From: Ruegeria sp. THAF33
Lineage (GTDB): Bacteria > Pseudomonadota > Alphaproteobacteria > Rhodobacterales > Rhodobacteraceae
Assembly: GCF_009363615.1 (NCBI RefSeq)
Contig: NZ_CP045384.1
Span: 226,501 to 290,500, forward strand
DNA length: 64,000 nucleotides
Direction: 5' to 3'
Within the stretch, counting starts at the first letter, position 1. Each line of letters starts with the position of its first letter. A program made the position numbers and the translations under genes. The notes below the pieces were generated by a model. The model was not told the DNA's origin, made no database searches, and worked only from the letters and a program-made list of their open reading frames with translations. Positions 51,520 through 59,787 of the stretch are shown piece by piece.

Positions 51520-53049
51520 TTACGCGGCCTCTCCCGCAACACCGGCCATCAGAAGGCCCAGTTCTTTTTCATCTGTCTCATGGGGCAGGCGTTCTCCCAT
51601 GATATGTCCGTCAAACATCACCGCGATCCGGTCCGAGAGCGAGAAGATTTCTTCCAGTTCGACCGATACCAGCAGGATTGCCTTGCCCTGATCACGCAGC
51701 GCGACAATCTGTTTGTGAATGAACTCGATGGCGCCGATGTCCACGCCCCGCGTGGGTTGCCCGACCAGCAGCAGGTCAGGGTTGCGTTCAATCTCGCGGG
51801 CGACAACGATTTTCTGCTGATTGCCGCCCGAGAAACTTTTGGCTGCCAGCCAGGGATTGGGCGGGCGGACGTCGAATTTTTCGATCTTGGCTTCGGTATC
51901 GGCGCGCAACGCCGCGTTGTCCATGAAGATACCGCGTTTATAGGCCGGGTCGCGGTGATATCCGAAGGCCACGTTTTCCCAGGCGTGGAAGTCCATGATC
52001 AGGCCTTCGCGCTGCCGGTCTTCGGGCACGTGGGCGATGTGATGCGCGCGGCGGGCCTGACCATCTGATCCGGCCCCACTCAGTGCCAGCGGTTCGCCGT
52101 TCAGCTTGATCGTGCCCTGTCCGGGGCGCATTCCACCAAGAACTTCCAGCAGTTCGGATTGACCATTGCCGGCCACGCCGGCGATGCCGACGATCTCACC
52201 TGCGCGTACGGTCAGGTCGATATTTTTGACCCGTTCAACGCCTGCCGAATCAAAAACGCTGAGATTTTCGATCTCGAGAATGGGTTCGCCGGGCGTCGCG
52301 GGCACTTTGTCGACTTGCAGCAGAACCTTGCGGCCGACCATCAGCTCGGCCAGCTCCTCGGGGCTGGTCTCGGATGTTTTGACCGTGGCCGTCATTTGCC
52401 CGCGCCGCATAACCGATACCGTGTCGGTGTTTTCCATGATCTCGCGCAGTTTGTGGGTGATCACGATGACCGTTTTGCCCTCGGACCGCAGCCGGTCGAG
52501 GATGCGGAACAGCTGATCGGCTTCGGCTGGGGTCAACACGCCGGTCGGTTCGTCCAGAATCAGAATTTCGGCCTTGCGGTACAGCGCCTTCAGGATCTCG
52601 ACCCGCTGCTGCATCCCCACGCCGATCTCGTCGATGCGCTTGTCGGGATCGACGAACAGTTCGTATTCTTCCTCGAGCTCTTTCAGCTCTTTGCGGGCTT
52701 TTGCCAGTGATGGCGCCAGCAGCCCGCCATCCTCGGCGCCCAGTACGATGTTTTCCAGAACTGTGAAATTTTCCACCAGCTTGAAATGCTGGAACACCAT
52801 CCCGATGCCCGAGGCGATGGCCGCCTGGCTGTCCGGGATGTCGGTCTTGGTCCCATTGATCCAGATCTCACCTTTGTCGGCTTTGTAAAAGCCGAAGAGA
52901 ATGCTCATCAACGTGGATTTGCCTGCGCCGTTTTCACCGATGATCCCATGGATCGTACCGGGTGCAACGCTGATCGAGATGTCTTTGTTGGCCTGAACTG
53001 GCCCAAAGGCTTTGGATATCCCTTTGAGCTCAATGGCTGGGACGGTCAT
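51520..53049 (-). CDS. ABC transporter ATP-binding protein, two-domain, nucleoside type
   Basis: A 509-residue fused ATPase. Domain 1 has Walker A GENGAGKS (about 37-44) and 'LILDEPTGVLTPAEADQLF'. Domain 2 has a degenerate loop GVAGNGQSE in place of Walker A and 'LLVGQPTRGVDIGAIEFIHK', as is usual for RbsA/NupO-type ATPases. GAGGGCAAGAC precedes the ATG. It energises the two permeases downstream. Confidence 0.93.
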   Translation of the reverse strand: MTVPAIELKGISKAFGPVQANKDISISVAPGTIHGIIGENGAGKSTLMSILFGFYKADKGEIWINGTKTDIPDSQAAIASGIGMVFQHFKLVENFTVLENIVLGAEDGGLLAPSLAKARKELKELEEEYELFVDPDKRIDEIGVGMQQRVEILKALYRKAEILILDEPTGVLTPAEADQLFRILDRLRSEGKTVIVITHKLREIMENTDTVSVMRRGQMTATVKTSETSPEELAELMVGRKVLLQVDKVPATPGEPILEIENLSVFDSAGVERVKNIDLTVRAGEIVGIAGVAGNGQSELLEVLGGMRPGQGTIKLNGEPLALSGAGSDGQARRAHHIAHVPEDRQREGLIMDFHAWENVAFGYHRDPAYKRGIFMDNAALRADTEAKIEKFDVRPPNPWLAAKSFSGGNQQKIVVAREIERNPDLLLVGQPTRGVDIGAIEFIHKQIVALRDQGKAILLVSVELEEIFSLSDRIAVMFDGHIMGERLPHETDEKELGLLMAGVAGEAA

Positions 53050-53144
53050 GTCTTGCCCTCAACTGCCGAGAAACCCATCCGGCTGTCCGCCAGGATGGCG
53101 AAGTGGGTGGCGAGGCGGAAGGCACTCTCCCGCCCCGCACGGTA

Positions 53145-54143
53145 TCAGAACTGCAGCGCCGGGCAGCTGTCGTTCTCGTAATAGCTTACAACATTGATTT
53201 CGCCGTTGATGATCGCCTTGCGGGCTTCGTCTACGGCGTCGCTCATGCGAACCGAAACAAGCTCTTTGTTGTTTTCATCCATGGCAACGCCGACCCCATC
53301 TTCGGCCAGACCCATGATGAAAACGCCGGTTTCAACGTTTTCGCCTGCTTTCATCGCTTCATAAACAGCGACGTCCACACGCTTCAGCATCGAAGTCAGA
53401 ACTTTGCCTGGGTGCAGGTGATTCTGGTTGCTGTCCACACCAATCGACAGGATGCCCTCGTCAGCCGCAGTTTGCAGAACGCCAACGCCGGTTCCGCCGG
53501 CCGCAGCGTATATCACATCAGCGCCCTGGCTGATCTGCGCTTTTGTAAGCTCCGAACCTTTTACCGGATCGTTCCAGGCAGCAGGCGTTGTTCCTGTCAT
53601 GTTGGCAACAACATTGATGTCTGGGTTCACGGCCTTAGCGCCCTGGGCATAGCCGCATCCGAAATGGCGAATCAACGGGATGTCCATACCTCCGATGAAA
53701 CCAACGGTGCCGGATTTCGACGCCATGGCGGCCATCATCCCGACCAGGTAGGACCCTTCGTGCTCGGCAAAGCCAATCTGGCGGATGTTTGGAGCGTCCA
53801 GCCAAGTCACGTCAACAGCGACGAATTTGGTGTCGGGGTAATCACTTGCAACAGCCGCCAGGGCGTCAGCGATTCCGAACCCCATGGTGATGATCGGATT
53901 TGCACCGGATTCCGCAAACCGGCGCAGGGCCTGTTCGCGCTGCGGTTCTGCCTGAATTTCGATTTCCAGATACTTGCCGCCGGTTTCATTCGCCCAGCGC
54001 TGCGCGCCGTTATAGGCGGCCTCGTTGAAGGACTTGTCGAACTTGCCGCCCAGGTCAAAGATCACCGCCGGTTCGGCCAGTACCGCTCCGGCTGACATTG
54101 CGACGGCAGCGGCAGCACCCATCAAGGATTTCATCAGGGTCAT
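53145..54143 (-). CDS. BMP family periplasmic nucleoside-binding protein
   Basis: A 332-residue PBP1-like binding protein. The signal peptide ends 'AGAVLAEP' with no lipobox Cys, so it is soluble rather than a lipoprotein. 'IFDLGGKFDKSFNEAAYNGA', 'IITMGFGIADALAAVASDYP', 'GFIGGMDIPLIRHFGCGYAQGA' match Bmp/Med/PnrA proteins that bind purine nucleosides. GGGAG lies 6 bases before the ATG. It is the first gene of the importer operon and has a palindromic promoter motif upstream. Confidence 0.92.
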   Translation of the reverse strand: MTLMKSLMGAAAAVAMSAGAVLAEPAVIFDLGGKFDKSFNEAAYNGAQRWANETGGKYLEIEIQAEPQREQALRRFAESGANPIITMGFGIADALAAVASDYPDTKFVAVDVTWLDAPNIRQIGFAEHEGSYLVGMMAAMASKSGTVGFIGGMDIPLIRHFGCGYAQGAKAVNPDINVVANMTGTTPAAWNDPVKGSELTKAQISQGADVIYAAAGGTGVGVLQTAADEGILSIGVDSNQNHLHPGKVLTSMLKRVDVAVYEAMKAGENVETGVFIMGLAEDGVGVAMDENNKELVSVRMSDAVDEARKAIINGEINVVSYYENDSCPALQF

Positions 54144-54255
54144 TTCAGTCTCCCAATTTTATTTTGTTGGCACAGGGTCAGATTAGCCCCGTTCACCCAC
54201 TTTTAGCGAGCATAACTGTTGTGATGGCGGGTATTAAGGGGGTTTGCAACCACCA

Positions 54256-54284
54256 TGGTCAACTGAATTCTGACCAAATGGTCT
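54256..54284. promoter_or_regulatory. Candidate operator of the nucleoside importer operon
   Basis: Half-sites TGGTCA (54256-54261), TGACCA (54271-54276) and TGGTCT (54279-54284) form two overlapping dyads, TGGTCA-N9-TGACCA and GACCA-AA-TGGTC. They lie 113-141 bases upstream of the binding-protein start. Confidence 0.5.
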
Positions 54285-54717
54285 AAAAAACGGGCGATTG
54301 CCGTAGGGGCAGGCGGCATTCCATTACGAGTGCATTAGTTTTCTGGCCCGTTTCGCGTGCATAGTACGCCTTGCGCAGCCCGCACTGCCGATATCCGCAT
54401 CGATTGTACAGGGAAATGGCCGCAATGTTGTCGGCCGCGACATCCAGAAAGGCACGCGTTGCCTGCAAATCGATCGCTTGATCATGCCATTCCTGCATGA
54501 GTCGAAGTGCCAGGCCTTGCCTTTGAAACGAAGGGTGGGTCGCAATTGTCAGCAACTCGGCTTCGCGCGCAATCACCTGAAACAGTGCAAAGCACCGGGA
54601 ATCTCCGACGGCATGAGTAAAGCGGTTTTCAAGAAGGGCGGCGAATTCATCTTCTGTCCAGCCGCGCGAGTGCGAAAACGCTGCGGCTTGGGTCGATGCC
54701 ATCTCGTGCGGTGTCAT
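54283..54717 (-). CDS. rimI: Ribosomal-protein-alanine N-acetyltransferase
   Basis: A 144-residue GNAT enzyme. Acetyl-CoA loop 'FQRQGLALRLMQE' (R/QxxG, about 82-94), 'AFLDVAADNIAAISLYNRCG YRQ' and the terminal Tyr are typical of RimI, which acetylates the N-terminus of S18. It overlaps tsaB by 4 bases, the usual tsaB-rimI pairing. It is slightly short but complete. Confidence 0.87.
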   Translation of the reverse strand: MTPHEMASTQAAAFSHSRGWTEDEFAALLENRFTHAVGDSRCFALFQVIAREAELLTIATHPSFQRQGLALRLMQEWHDQAIDLQATRAFLDVAADNIAAISLYNRCGYRQCGLRKAYYARETGQKTNALVMECRLPLRQSPVF

Positions 54718-55304
54718 TCGTTCAGCAGAACAGGGGGGGTATCGCGGGACGGAGCCGCGTCGGCGGGCCTTACGTACAAAGGTGCAGGCGGCAAGCTGGT
54801 ACGATCCCAGCGCCGCGCGGCCAGCCGGGCGATGGCTTGTGCCAGCAAGGCAGGGTCAGAGCAGGAATACAACGGCCCGCCAAGTTCCGCTTCGGCCCGA
54901 GGCAAGAGACACGGATCGGCACCGGGCATTTTCACATAAACCTGGTCGCGCGGGGCAGGGATCGCCGGTGTCTGCCCGCCTTCCGCCAGCTCACGCAAGG
55001 CATCGAAGCCGGAAACTCCGACCGCAGGGATTTCCAGCCCAAGTGCAAGACCCCGCGCGGCCGAAACCGAAATACGGATGCCGGTGAAGTTCCCGGGCCC
55101 TATCCCAACGCCGATCGCGTCCAAACCGGCCCAATCACATCCGGTTTCCGCCAGAACGTCTTCCAACAGCGGAATCAATCGTTCGGCTTGTCCGCGTGAC
55201 ATTGCTTCGGCACGAGACGTCACGATTTCGCCGTCGCGCAACAAAGCGGCCGCGCAATGCGCGGCCGATGTGTCAAATGCCAGAATAGTCGGGTTAGACG
55301 GCAA
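54714..55304 (-). CDS. tsaB: tRNA threonylcarbamoyladenosine modification protein TsaB
   Basis: A 196-residue ASKHA-fold protein that scaffolds TsaD in making t6A at tRNA position 37. 'ILAFDTSAAHCAAALL' is the phosphate-1 region and 'GVGIGPGNFTGIRISVSAAR' the family signature. It overlaps nfuA by 11 bases and rimI by 4, so the three form one operon. Confidence 0.93.
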   Translation of the reverse strand: MPSNPTILAFDTSAAHCAAALLRDGEIVTSRAEAMSRGQAERLIPLLEDVLAETGCDWAGLDAIGVGIGPGNFTGIRISVSAARGLALGLEIPAVGVSGFDALRELAEGGQTPAIPAPRDQVYVKMPGADPCLLPRAEAELGGPLYSCSDPALLAQAIARLAARRWDRTSLPPAPLYVRPADAAPSRDTPPVLLNE

Positions 55305-55857
55305 CAGGGCGAACCTCGGTCACTTCCGGAATGTAATGGCGCAGAAGGTTTTCGATACCCATCTTCAGGGTCAATGTCGAAGACGGGCAACCCGCGCAGG
55401 CCCCCTGCATGTGCAGATAGACGACGCCGCGATCAAACCCGTGGAACGTGATATCACCCCCATCCTGAGCCACGGCAGGACGCACACGGCTGTCCAGCAA
55501 ATCCTTGATCTGATTGACGATATCAGCGTCCTCTCCAGAGTGTTCGGCATGGCCCGAGGCCCCGGCGGAATCTGCGCCCATAACAGGCTGGCCGGATTGA
55601 TAATGCTCCATCACTGCGCCAAGAATGGCCGGTTTGATGTGGTCCCACTGAACGTCGTCCGATTTGGTAACGGTGACAAAATCGTTGCCAAAAAACACGC
55701 CAGTCACACCGTTGACCGCAAAAATGCGTTTGGCCAAAGGGGATTTTTCGCCCGCTTCCGCAGTTGGGAAATCCGCTGTTCCAGCTTCCAGCACCGTTTG
55801 GCCGGGCAGGAATTTCAACGTGGCCGGATTGGGGGTGGATTCGGTCTGGATGAACAT
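55294..55857 (-). CDS. nfuA: NifU/NfuA-type iron-sulfur cluster carrier
   Basis: A 187-residue protein with an N-terminal Nfu_N domain (MFIQTESTPNPATLKFLPGQ) and a C-terminal NifU domain with the cluster-binding CxxC (GACAGCPSS). It delivers 4Fe-4S clusters to target enzymes such as aconitase. GGAGCGCCCTC precedes the chosen ATG. It heads the nfuA-tsaB-rimI operon. Confidence 0.93.
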   Translation of the reverse strand: MFIQTESTPNPATLKFLPGQTVLEAGTADFPTAEAGEKSPLAKRIFAVNGVTGVFFGNDFVTVTKSDDVQWDHIKPAILGAVMEHYQSGQPVMGADSAGASGHAEHSGEDADIVNQIKDLLDSRVRPAVAQDGGDITFHGFDRGVVYLHMQGACAGCPSSTLTLKMGIENLLRHYIPEVTEVRPVAV

Positions 55858-55926
55858 GAGGGCGCTCCGTCTGATGTGCTTCTGATATGCGCGCAGGCGC
55901 ACGGGAAGTCAAGATTTGGAACGATT

Positions 55927-56520
55927 CTAAATTGTGGAGGCGTATTCTAGTGCATCATCCAGACGATCATCGCCCCAGAACAACTCTTCCCCGGCCAGAA
56001 AACTTGGTGCACCAAACAGACCAAGCGCCTTGGCGCGGGCAGATTGTTCGAACAGGGCCTGTTTTATGTCCGGGTCCCCTGCGCGGTTCATCACGCCGCT
56101 GTGCACCCCTGCTTCGTCGAGACAGGAGGCCAATACGCTGTCCTCTGAGATATTCTGCCCGGCGCCGAATTCGGCGCTCAAGACGGCCCGAACAAACGCC
56201 GCCCGTTCCCGATGATCCTCGATGCCCAGAACCAGACGTGCTGCCCTGAGCGAATTCTGCGGAAATGGATCAGGCTTTGCAAAAGGAAGCCCGCGCGCCT
56301 TGCACAGACGTTCCATATCGCGCCACATGTACCGCCCTTTGGCCGGATACAGGTTGAAAGGTGAGGTGCGCCATCCTTGATCCGCGAAAATCGGACCCAA
56401 CAGGAACGGGTGCCATTCAATGTCAACGCCTTTGTCTTGCGCGGCCGCTTCGATCCGCATCGCGCTGAGGTAGGAATAGGTCGAGGCGAATTCGAACCAG
56501 AACTGTATCGTCTTCGCCAT
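55927..56520 (-). CDS. 2-hydroxychromene-2-carboxylate isomerase family (DsbA-like)
   Basis: A 197-residue thioredoxin-fold protein of the kappa-class GST/HCCA isomerase group. 'IQFWFEFASTYSYLSAMRIE' replaces the CxxC with STYS, so it is not a disulfide oxidant. 'GVFGAPSFL'-type 'ALGLFGAPSFLAGEELFWGD' is the family landmark. The natural substrate is unknown; glutathione-dependent isomerisation is likely. GAGGAGCGGCG precedes the ATG. Confidence 0.87.
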   Translation of the reverse strand: MAKTIQFWFEFASTYSYLSAMRIEAAAQDKGVDIEWHPFLLGPIFADQGWRTSPFNLYPAKGRYMWRDMERLCKARGLPFAKPDPFPQNSLRAARLVLGIEDHRERAAFVRAVLSAEFGAGQNISEDSVLASCLDEAGVHSGVMNRAGDPDIKQALFEQSARAKALGLFGAPSFLAGEELFWGDDRLDDALEYASTI

Positions 56521-56529
56521 CGCCGCTCC

Positions 56530-56985
56530 TCAGGTTATTTCTTCCAGTTTCTCTTTGCTCAGATTGCCCGGAACGATCGTGATCGGAATCGGCAGGCTAC
56601 CCGAATTCTTCGTCAGTTGAGTCACCAACGGACCAGGACCTTTCTTGTCGGTCCCTGCCCCAAGTACAAGAACACCAATCTCGGGATCGGACTGAACATG
56701 TTCGATGATCTGTGCCACGGGATCGCCTTCGCGAATGGCCAGTTCCGGTTCCACGTTCTGCTTGTCCCGCATCCATTTGGCAAACACTTCGAAATGCGCG
56801 TGGATACGTTCGCGGGCTTCTTCACGCATGGTTTCGGCCACACCGATCCAGTGATTGAACTCGTCGGGCGGGATGACAGACAGGACCGTCACACCACCTC
56901 CGGTATGGGCAGCCCGCATCGCGGCAAACCGCATCGCGTTCAGGCATTCGCGGCTGTCATCCAGAACGACTAGGAACTTACGCAT
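56530..56985 (-). CDS. Universal stress protein
   Basis: A 151-residue UspA-fold protein: 'KFLVVLDDSRECLNAMRFAA' at the start and 'LVLGAGTDKKGPGPL' near the nucleotide loop. The ATP-binding G-2x-G-9x-G(S/T) pattern is only partly kept, so ATP binding is uncertain. AAAGAGGATACCC precedes the ATG. It is 9 bases upstream of the isomerase gene. Confidence 0.9.
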   Translation of the reverse strand: MRKFLVVLDDSRECLNAMRFAAMRAAHTGGGVTVLSVIPPDEFNHWIGVAETMREEARERIHAHFEVFAKWMRDKQNVEPELAIREGDPVAQIIEHVQSDPEIGVLVLGAGTDKKGPGPLVTQLTKNSGSLPIPITIVPGNLSKEKLEEIT

Positions 56986-57062
56986 GGGTATCCTCTTTAG
57001 GTTTCCGGGATCATGCCCGACCGATCGCACGCTGGCAACTCGGGCAAGCCTGAGGCATAGTG

Positions 57063-57926
57063 CTATCGTTCACTTGCAGCCCAATCCCAATAGAGGGCGC
57101 GGGCACGGCGAGCAATAGGACCCACCTGAAATTGCGTTTCCTCCAGCGCAGTTACCGGTGTGACCTTGCTCATGTTGCCGGACATGAAGACCTCGTCGGC
57201 CTCGTGGAAATCCTCGAAGCTCAGAACCGTTTCGTGGACCTTTACTCCATCTGCGCGCAGGTTTTTGATATGCCGTGCTCGGGTAATTCCAGCCAGGAAG
57301 GTTCCGTTCGGGATCGGTGTAAAGACTTCGCCATCCTTCACCATGAAGATGTTGGCCGTCGCCGTTTCCGCCACATGCCCCATCGCATCGGCCACCAAAG
57401 CGTTGGAAAAGCCTTTCGAGCGCGCCTCTTGCAGCATGCGGGCGTTGTTGGGGTAAAGGCACCCCGCCTTGGCGTTTACGACCGCGCTTTCCAGAACCGG
57501 GCGGCGGAAGCGCGTGGTCGACAGAGTGGCCGACGCGGTTTCCGGGGCCATTGGGATTTCTTCCAGGCAGATGGCAAAACCGGTGCTGTTTTCCTGAGGG
57601 ACTATTGCCGTGCTGTCACCGTCGATCCCCCAGTACATCGGACGAATGTAAACGGCTGTGTCCGGGCTGTAGGCCTGCAACCCTTCGCGTATCAACTCGA
57701 CCATCTGTTCGGTCGTCGTGGTCGGCGTCAGCATCAAGGCTTCGGCTGACCGATTTACCCGTGCGCAATGGGCCTCCAGATCCGGGGCCACGCCGTCAAA
57801 ATATCGCGCGCCGTCAAAGACCGAAGATCCCAGCCAGGCGCCATGATCCGCCGCGCGCATGATGGGTGCATCCCCCTCATGCCATTGGCCTTGAAAATAG
57901 GTCCGGATGTTCGTGCCGGTTGCCAT
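57063..57926 (-). CDS. ilvE: Branched-chain amino acid aminotransferase-like enzyme (class IV)
   Basis: A 287-residue PLP transaminase. The PLP Lys lies in 'VNAKAGCLYPNNARMLQE', and 'ETATANIFMVKDG', 'GTFLAGITRARHIKNLRADG' are fold-type IV landmarks. It probably transaminates Val, Ile or Leu with 2-oxoglutarate, but D-amino acid transaminases share the fold. Start chosen at 57926 because GGAGG lies 5 bases before it. That SD is fully paired in a hairpin (57926-57967). Confidence 0.85.
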   Translation of the reverse strand: MATGTNIRTYFQGQWHEGDAPIMRAADHGAWLGSSVFDGARYFDGVAPDLEAHCARVNRSAEALMLTPTTTTEQMVELIREGLQAYSPDTAVYIRPMYWGIDGDSTAIVPQENSTGFAICLEEIPMAPETASATLSTTRFRRPVLESAVVNAKAGCLYPNNARMLQEARSKGFSNALVADAMGHVAETATANIFMVKDGEVFTPIPNGTFLAGITRARHIKNLRADGVKVHETVLSFEDFHEADEVFMSGNMSKVTPVTALEETQFQVGPIARRARALYWDWAASER

Positions 57927-57967
57927 GACGCCCTCCTTTGATTCAGGCAAACCCTAGGAGGGCGTCA
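57926..57967 (-). promoter_or_regulatory. Hairpin sequestering the ilvE ribosome binding site
   Basis: On the minus strand GACGCCCTCC (57957-57966 complement) pairs perfectly with GGAGGGCGTC (57927-57936 complement), loop 20 bases; an 11th pair uses the A of the ATG. The 3' arm contains the GGAGG SD. It starts 20 bases after the trpS stop. Confidence 0.8.
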
Positions 57968-57985
57968 GGCGAAGGTCCAGTGCAA

Positions 57986-59014
57986 TCAGCGTGATGCGGC
58001 GCCAACCATGCCAACGATTTCGTAGGTCTTTTGCAGGATCGGAGCAGCGATTTCACGTGCGCGCTCGGCGCCGCGGGCGAGAATCCGGTCAATCTCGGCC
58101 TGATCCCCCATCAGGCGTGACATTTCGGTCGAGATCGGAGCCAGTTTCGCCACTGCCAGATCGGCCAGCATCGGTTTGAACTCACCGAACTGCTTGCCGC
58201 CTACTTCGGACAGAACCTGTTCGATGGTTTGATCGTTCAGGGCCGCGTAGATATTGACCAGGTTACGCGCCTCGGGGCGGTCCTCGAGCCCTTCGGCCTC
58301 TGACGGCAGAGCATCAGGGTCGGTCTTGGCTTTGCGGATTTTCTTGGCAATCGTTTCGGCGTCATCCGTCAGGTTGATCCGGCTCATGTCAGAAGGATCG
58401 GATTTCGACATCTTCTTTGATCCGTCCCTCAGGCTCATGACCCGTGTGGCCGCACCTTCGATCACCGGCTCGGTGACGGGAAAGAAATCGACGCCGAAAT
58501 CGTTGTTGAACTTGATGGCGATGTCGCGAGTCAGCTCAAGATGCTGTTTCTGGTCTTCCCCTACCGGTACGTGGGTCGCGTGGTAGATGAGGATGTCCGC
58601 AGCCATCAGAGCAGGATAGGCAAACAAGCCAAGCGAAGCGTTCTGCTGGTTTTTGCCGGCCTTGTCCTTCCACTGGGTCATGCGCTGCATCCAACCCATA
58701 CGAGCAACACAGTTAAATATCCAAGCCAGTTGCGCGTGTTCCGGCACTTGGCTTTGATTGAACAAAATCGATTTTTCGGGGTTTAGTCCAGAAGCGATGT
58801 AACCGGCACAAAGCTCCCGCGTTGCATGCTGCAACTCGGTTGGATTTTGCCAGACCGTGATTGCATGAAGATCGACCATGCAATAGATGGTTTCAAATTC
58901 CTCGCTTTGCATTCTCACCCAGTTCCGAAGCGCACCGAGATAATTGCCGAGGTGCAGGTTACCCGAAGGCTGTGCGCCGGAAAACACGCGGGGCGTGAAC
59001 TGGGTCTCGGTCAT
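57986..59014 (-). CDS. trpS: Tryptophanyl-tRNA synthetase
   Basis: A 342-residue class I synthetase. The HIGH-type motif reads '[12 protein letters not shown]' and the KMSKS loop '[13 protein letters not shown]' is intact. GGAG lies 9 bases before the ATG. It is divergent from the rhomboid-like gene and followed by the hairpin ahead of ilvE. Confidence 0.97.
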   Translation of the reverse strand: MTETQFTPRVFSGAQPSGNLHLGNYLGALRNWVRMQSEEFETIYCMVDLHAITVWQNPTELQHATRELCAGYIASGLNPEKSILFNQSQVPEHAQLAWIFNCVARMGWMQRMTQWKDKAGKNQQNASLGLFAYPALMAADILIYHATHVPVGEDQKQHLELTRDIAIKFNNDFGVDFFPVTEPVIEGAATRVMSLRDGSKKMSKSDPSDMSRINLTDDAETIAKKIRKAKTDPDALPSEAEGLEDRPEARNLVNIYAALNDQTIEQVLSEVGGKQFGEFKPMLADLAVAKLAPISTEMSRLMGDQAEIDRILARGAERAREIAAPILQKTYEIVGMVGAASR

Positions 59015-59100
59015 CAAAGGGAACTCCTGTCTGGAAAAATCGGCTCCCGTCGCTTACCCATGAGGCAAAGGGACGTCAACAGCCGCGAAAGGCCAGCCCG

Positions 59101-59787
59101 ATGAGCAGTGAGCATTACACACCCGCCGTAAACCCGTTGCCGCCCGTTGTGGTGGCGCTGGTTCTGTTCATCATCGGCATCGAACTGGCCTTCACGCTGG
59201 GATCGCGCGGTTTGATCGGAGGGCCGGCGGCCGTGGGTTGGCGTCTGGACGCGATACAGCACTATGCCTTCTCGGCAGATATTTTCGATTGGATGGTGCT
59301 GAACGGGCGTTGGCCGTTCGAACATCTGGTCCGGTTCGTGACCTATCCCTTTGTATCCGCCAACTTTACGCAGGCGATTTTTGTCTGTGTCTTCGTTCTG
59401 GCGATGGGAAAAATGGTTGGTGAGGTTTTCGGTGGTGTCCCCATGCTGCTGATCTTCGTCGTCTCGGGGATTGGCGGCGCGTTGAGTTATGCCGTTTTGC
59501 TGGACCCGCGCTATCCCCTGATCGGAGGGTTTCCACCTGTTTATGGCCTGATCGGAGGATTCACGTGGTTGTTGTGGCGCAAACTGTCGCTTGTGGGGGC
59601 AAATCAGGCAAGGGCGTTCCAACTGATCGCCGTTCTGATGGGCATTCAGTTCCTATTTGGTCTGATCTTCGGCGGAAACGCGGAATGGGTCGCCGATCTG
59701 GGTGGGTTTGCCACCGGCTTTGGCATGTCATTTCTGGTGGCGCCGGGGGCCTGGGCCCGGATCGTCGGGCGCATCCGCCGCGATTGA
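59101..59787 (+). CDS. Rhomboid-family membrane protein lacking the catalytic dyad
   Basis: A 228-residue protein with six predicted membrane helices in rhomboid order, including the L1-type region 'FEHLVRFVTYPFVSANFTQA' and 'LMGIQFLFGLIFGG'. The usual GxSG motif reads G142-G-F-P145, so the catalytic Ser is Phe144, and the TM6 His of 'AHxGG' is Asp199 (ADLGG). It should therefore be inactive as a protease. No SD precedes the ATG. It ends one base before the convergent murJ stop. Possibly a pseudoprotease that binds membrane proteins. Confidence 0.85.
   Translation: MSSEHYTPAVNPLPPVVVALVLFIIGIELAFTLGSRGLIGGPAAVGWRLDAIQHYAFSADIFDWMVLNGRWPFEHLVRFVTYPFVSANFTQAIFVCVFVLAMGKMVGEVFGGVPMLLIFVVSGIGGALSYAVLLDPRYPLIGGFPPVYGLIGGFTWLLWRKLSLVGANQARAFQLIAVLMGIQFLFGLIFGGNAEWVADLGGFATGFGMSFLVAPGAWARIVGRIRRD

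Noticed and set aside
51091..52464. GTGATCAC sites at 51091 and 52457 (and 21471)
   Set aside because: These lie inside coding sequence (the codons of Val-Ile-Thr or its complement), are single, and lack the 21-bp partner, so they were not counted as TCA operators.
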